A stretch of 64,000 nt of DNA, taken from contig MNCI01005967.1 in the NCBI GenBank assembly GCA_015680685.1, positions 65,438 to 129,437 on the forward strand. The letters run 5' to 3'. The notes below the pieces were generated by a model. It saw only the letters and a list, made by a program, of their open reading frames with translations. It ran no database searches and was not told the origin of the DNA. Of this stretch, positions 60,100 through 64,000 are shown one piece after another. This stretch comes from Gnetum montanum. Lineage: Eukaryota > Streptophyta > Gnetopsida > Gnetales > Gnetaceae. The position numbers and the translations under genes are program-made. Position 1 is the stretch's first letter. Every line of letters begins with the position of its first letter.

Positions 60100-61400
60100 T
60101 CGCTAGGCCTTGCCATTGATGGTGCCCACTATTGGGTAGGAAGATCTAATCAATGCTACTGGGAGGGCGACCTGCCACACATTGCTGCCATCCTATGTAG
60201 AGGGGGAGGAAGAGACCCATGATGTTGGCCACCCATTGACTACTGGGAAGGAAAGAGAAAGAGGGATGTTATTGTTGTCCACTCTATGCATGCATTAGCA
60301 ACTGCCACTATCATGTGGTTGAGAGAGAGGGGCGAGAGATGGAAGAAGAGCAGAGACTACACTGTCTTTCACACACCACTATCACAATTCATGACTTTTT
60401 CTTCCCATTCATGTGCCTACTTGTGCTACGGGCACCCAACAATAACTACTATTAGCCCACTTCTTGCCGTGCTGCCTAACATGTGCACTACTGTGCTTGA
60501 TGTGTAGTTGAGCCACTACTACCACTACCAACATCTACCAGTGACCATCCTTTGACTACTGTATAAGAGGCTTAGGGCCCACCTCCTTGCAACTAATACT
60601 CCATTGCCCATGTGTTAGCTTCTAATAGTCTCTTTGCTACTACCAATAACACGTTGTCACCTCTAACTATCCTTCGTTCGAATGCCACCCATAGCTCCAT
60701 GGAACTGTTGCTACCATTAGATGTCTATCTCTACTATGTCTTTGATGCATGGAAGTTTATAGATGAGCTTGCTATGGAATGTCCATTGTTGTCCACATGC
60801 TAGAGAGCTACTCGTAGTCATGCATGCCATCTACTTTGAGCTACATTTGTTCCTGCTAATGGAAAAGAGAGAAGGCTACATGCTAGGATGCAAAAAGAAA
60901 ATAAAGAGACTATCACCTCCTTCTTGCTAGTATTTCCATGAGAAGGAAGGGAGGAAAGAAGGCTATCACAGTTGCTGGGAGGCCCACTATAGCCAACCAT
61001 GTGCCCTGCTACAACTAATGTGTCGCTATCCACCCCAAAGAGAAGAAGAAAACTATTTCTTGCTGGTTTCCTTGTTGCTCCTCCTTAATCTCACGCCTCC
61101 CTATGCTACTTCAGATCATCACCTTTTATTATTGTTGCTACCACATCTTCACCATGTCCACCACACATTAGTAATAGCAACACATCACCCATAATTCCCA
61201 TGTCCACTATCACCATAATTACCACCACCCAAGACATTACATAACTCCTAGCCACCGCTACTCCACGTCGATTGGTACTGCAATGATTGTAATGCCCACT
61301 ACCATCGTGTCTCCATTACAACAATAGTTACTTCCACATAGCTCAACCCCATGTTTTCCACCTCCTACAAAACTCTCATTGTAGATATTACTTGCTGCAT
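60100..61400. other. GC-richer, ACC/CCA-rich low-complexity tract
   Basis: The composition is unlike the flanks, with many CCACTACCACC, TGCTACC and ATCACC words on the plus strand. Short open stretches (60286-60507, 60612-60803) are Ser/Thr/Cys-rich and look like products of the biased composition, not proteins. No repeat unit of constant length was found. Confidence 0.4.
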
Positions 61401-62159
61401 TATTAGGTGTATGGGGGATTCTTCCATGTGAGTTTTCTTGTAGAAAATGTTTAAAATTTTTAAATAACTATATCTTTACTAGTCATTTGAAAGTTAGAGA
61501 AGTAGTTATAAAAGTAGTTACAGTCTTTATTTTAGTATTATTGCTCTTTATCATTTTATTAGATGTTTTTAAGGTATCAAAGAGGAGTGGTTATTGTTAA
61601 TCATGGCCCCATGCCTAACATGGGTGTGGTTGACATCAACAATATCATTTGAGTGGTCTAGACATGTTAGTTGTGTAATGCTTCCACTTTTTTTATTTTC
61701 TACTAAATATTGTGTAACTTTTGTACCATATTTTGTAGAGTTTAAGTTTTATAACAATTCTAGTTGATATGAAATGATAGTCTACATTATTTTGGAGATG
61801 AAAGTATGTTGCTATTCTTTTCATTTTGAGTCAATTTGTAGATTAAAAATAACAATTAGAATTAGAGATACTAAGAACGTTATGTTTTGATATGGTGCTA
61901 ATTTCCAATCATACTGTAGATAACATTATAAGTAAAAATATTAGGATCATCATCTTAGTACATTTGAGATAGGTGAAGGATTGAAGAATAATTCATTATG
62001 AATATGAATATAGTTTAGAAGTATAAAGGTTTAAAATATAAATATAATGGATGGAGATACTAATTAGAGTAGGTGTTCTTTGTTTTGAAAATAATAACAT
62101 GTTTTTATAACTAATAAAATTATCTAATAATGATTCTGATGGATTCATAATCATTTTCT

Positions 62160-62280
62160 TAAACAATGGTAACCCCAAGTCATAGGTTCTCGATTCTACT
62201 AGGTAGCACTAAGTTATAAACTTTTATAAATCTTAGGGTGTACTTATGTTTCAATTATTTTGAGTTCCAACACCATCATA
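62160..62280 (+). repeat. SINE-like fragment, head lost
   Basis: AAGTCATAGGTTCTCGATTCTA is B-box-like, followed by ACTAAGTTATAAACTTTTATAA and the family tail GAGTTCCAACACC. The A box region is missing or decayed. Confidence 0.45.
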
Positions 62281-62939
62281 ATTATTTTCTTAAGCTTTTA
62301 CTTTTGTTGTTCCTTATCCAAAAGTCTCAATCTTAGAAAATGCAATAATAACCTTTCAATTTCAATTTCATAATTCTATTCTTAAGCTTTGGTTTTACAT
62401 ACCCTCTCTCCATGTTGAATGTAGGATGTTTATGATCAAAGTTGGTGGAGCATAGTTTTGAGTAAACTTCAAGAAATCCAAACAAACATAGAATAAAAAT
62501 TCTTTGATGAATTTTAATTCTTCCAAAATGACAATGTAATGTGGATCCTATAAGATATATGAAGGCTTTAGGTAGTTAGTATTGGTTATACCTTTATGTT
62601 TATTACAAGGTTGCAATGTAGCTACAATAAACTAAATTAAAAGGTTTGGACCTCATAACATATTGTAATTTTATGGAGAATTATATATTATTTATAAGAA
62701 AAATGAAAAGAAAACAAATTTGGTTTAAAATATAAATTTTTACATGAAGAGCTTAAAAAATCAAACAAAAATGGATCAACTATTGTGAATGTTGTAGTGT
62801 TTAAAGTGAATCATAATACACCCTACTTTAAATAAAAAACTCTAACATGAGCTTTTGAATAATCATAAAGGTTTTCACATAGAAATTCATCATAATTGGT
62901 ATCTTATGCTTGAATTATAATGTTACAAATGATGCAACT

Positions 62940-63819
62940 TGATGAGTAGTGAGTACCCCTATTCTGAATCATAAGAATCACAAGAATTCACATGTGATCT
63001 AGTTAAATTACATAGACCTTAAGTTCATAAGTACATTGGTTCTAGGATTTGAAATTTAATCATGACAATCATTGTCTTCCCAACTATACTTGTGGAGCTT
63101 AGTTGCATGGTTAAGTGTAATTGAGGCACATGATTTTTATTATTTTATATTTTATTCACCCATGATTAATAACAAGTTGAAACTTAATTTATGAACCAAT
63201 TTAACTAATCTAATTAATAATTAATAACTAATTATCCTAACATAATTATCTAGTCCCACTTTTTGTACACATCTTGAATATGTATAATGTTGCTGGGTTA
63301 CCAAACGTTAAGCATTACTATGATTATGAAGTGTTATGCGCATGCTCGAAGTGTTCGTACTTATGTGTGTAATTAATTGTTATTTAATATAGATAGCTTA
63401 ATTTAGCTTAATTACTTAGAAGAATTAAAGGAAATTTCAAAAAACATTAAATGCATAAACATAATAATTAAGCTAGCCAAGGTGCTACAAGGTTTATCAG
63501 AAAGCTTTTCTTTATTGCTACACTTACTATCATGCTCAAGTATAACAATGCTCGAATAAAGATTTGTATACTTAATGAATTCTATTGTAGGTACTTTGGA
63601 AAATATTCTAACTCTAGAGAAAATAAATTGCAAGATATCTAGTATGTTGTGAGAAAAATTATGTCCAAACTATGCCTAAGCACTATATTTATAGGCTATC
63701 ACACACCCTATGATATTAGATATCCAACATTGCTTCTTGGGCTCCAATATTAGGTATCTAATATTAGGGCTCCAATATTGGATATCCAATATTAGAGCCA
63801 ACAAAAATACACTTCATCA
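62940..63819 (-). repeat. LTR D (880 bp), 3' LTR of an element extending beyond the window
   Basis: On the minus strand the LTR starts TGATGAAG (63819) after the tract AGTCATGGGGGTA (63832-63820), and ends ACTACTCATCA at 62940. Length and ends match LTR A (887 bp). The element's interior lies to the right; 63833-64000 is its 3' non-coding end, with CTCAAGGATGAATC as in element 1 near 9142. Confidence 0.8.
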
Positions 63820-64000
63820 TACCCCCATGACTGAATAAAGATTCATCCTTGAGTGAAAAAAATGAGGAACAAGTCCCTTACATAATTTTGGGAAGGTATA
63901 GGATTACTGAATGACATGCAAACTAACTTAGATGGAATAGATAGATTCTAAGTGCCTAAATGTATGGATTTAGAATCTTTTACAAAATTGGGTGTTTATG

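Noticed and set aside
1-64000. CRISPR arrays, bacterial operons, rRNA genes
   Set aside because: No regularly spaced identical repeats, no operon-like dense ORFs and no rRNA signatures were seen; introns and LTR elements mark a plant nuclear genome.

Overview
The window looks like nuclear DNA of a seed plant, most probably a gymnosperm (conifer-like). It is AT-rich, dominated by old, stop-riddled LTR retrotransposons, and holds one plant terpene synthase gene with introns plus a decayed intron-containing copy of THO complex subunit 5. There are no bacterial operons, CRISPR arrays or rRNA. The assignment to gymnosperms rests on the resemblance of the terpene synthase to the conifer TPS-d group and on the retroelement load; I could not test it by database search.

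Layout. 1-10063: the 3' part of a Ty3/gypsy element (element 1, + strand): protease, RT, RNase H, integrase, an AT-rich spacer, an additional coiled-coil ORF region and an 887-bp 3' LTR. 10064-15624: unidentified, probably another element's interior, ending in a second LTR (15625-16423). 16424-19260: unclassified repeat-derived DNA ending in about three tandem units of ~192 bp. 19315-21640: a SINE-like copy, a ~106-bp minisatellite and a broken LINE reverse transcriptase. 21640-29000: a gene island with a promoter, a TATA box (22861) and a terpene synthase whose eight recognisable exons join in phase (23333-27505). 29480-29900: an isolated GC-richer patch. 31961: a second SINE-like copy. 32604-40195: a gypsy element on the minus strand (element 3), truncated at its 5' end. 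40320-42890: a THO5 pseudogene on the minus strand with conserved exon junctions. 43319-52902: element 2, complete from LTR to LTR with a perfect GTTAC target duplication and a primer binding site, but lacking RT, RNase H and integrase. 53030: a third SINE-like copy. 56450-59850: a different gypsy family on the minus strand (element 4), also missing the RT and integrase core. 60100-61400: a GC-richer, CCA/ACC-rich tract. 62940-63819: an LTR (minus strand) of an element running off the right edge.

How the parts relate. Elements 1, 2 and 3 belong to one Ty3/gypsy lineage. They share LTR termini TGATGA...TCATCA (TGATAAAT in element 2), a conserved LTR core, a G-rich polypurine tract beginning AGTTGTGGGG and, in the 3' third, a coiled-coil ORF region that is not part of standard gag-pol. 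The element 2 primer site resembles the tRNA-Asp type known from the Athila lineage, which also carries a post-pol ORF. Element 2 could only have moved with enzymes supplied by relatives such as elements 1 and 3. Most in-frame stops in these elements and in the THO5 copy are TAG at positions where Gln or Trp is expected, as expected from long-term cytosine methylation and deamination. The only gene that appears intact is the terpene synthase.
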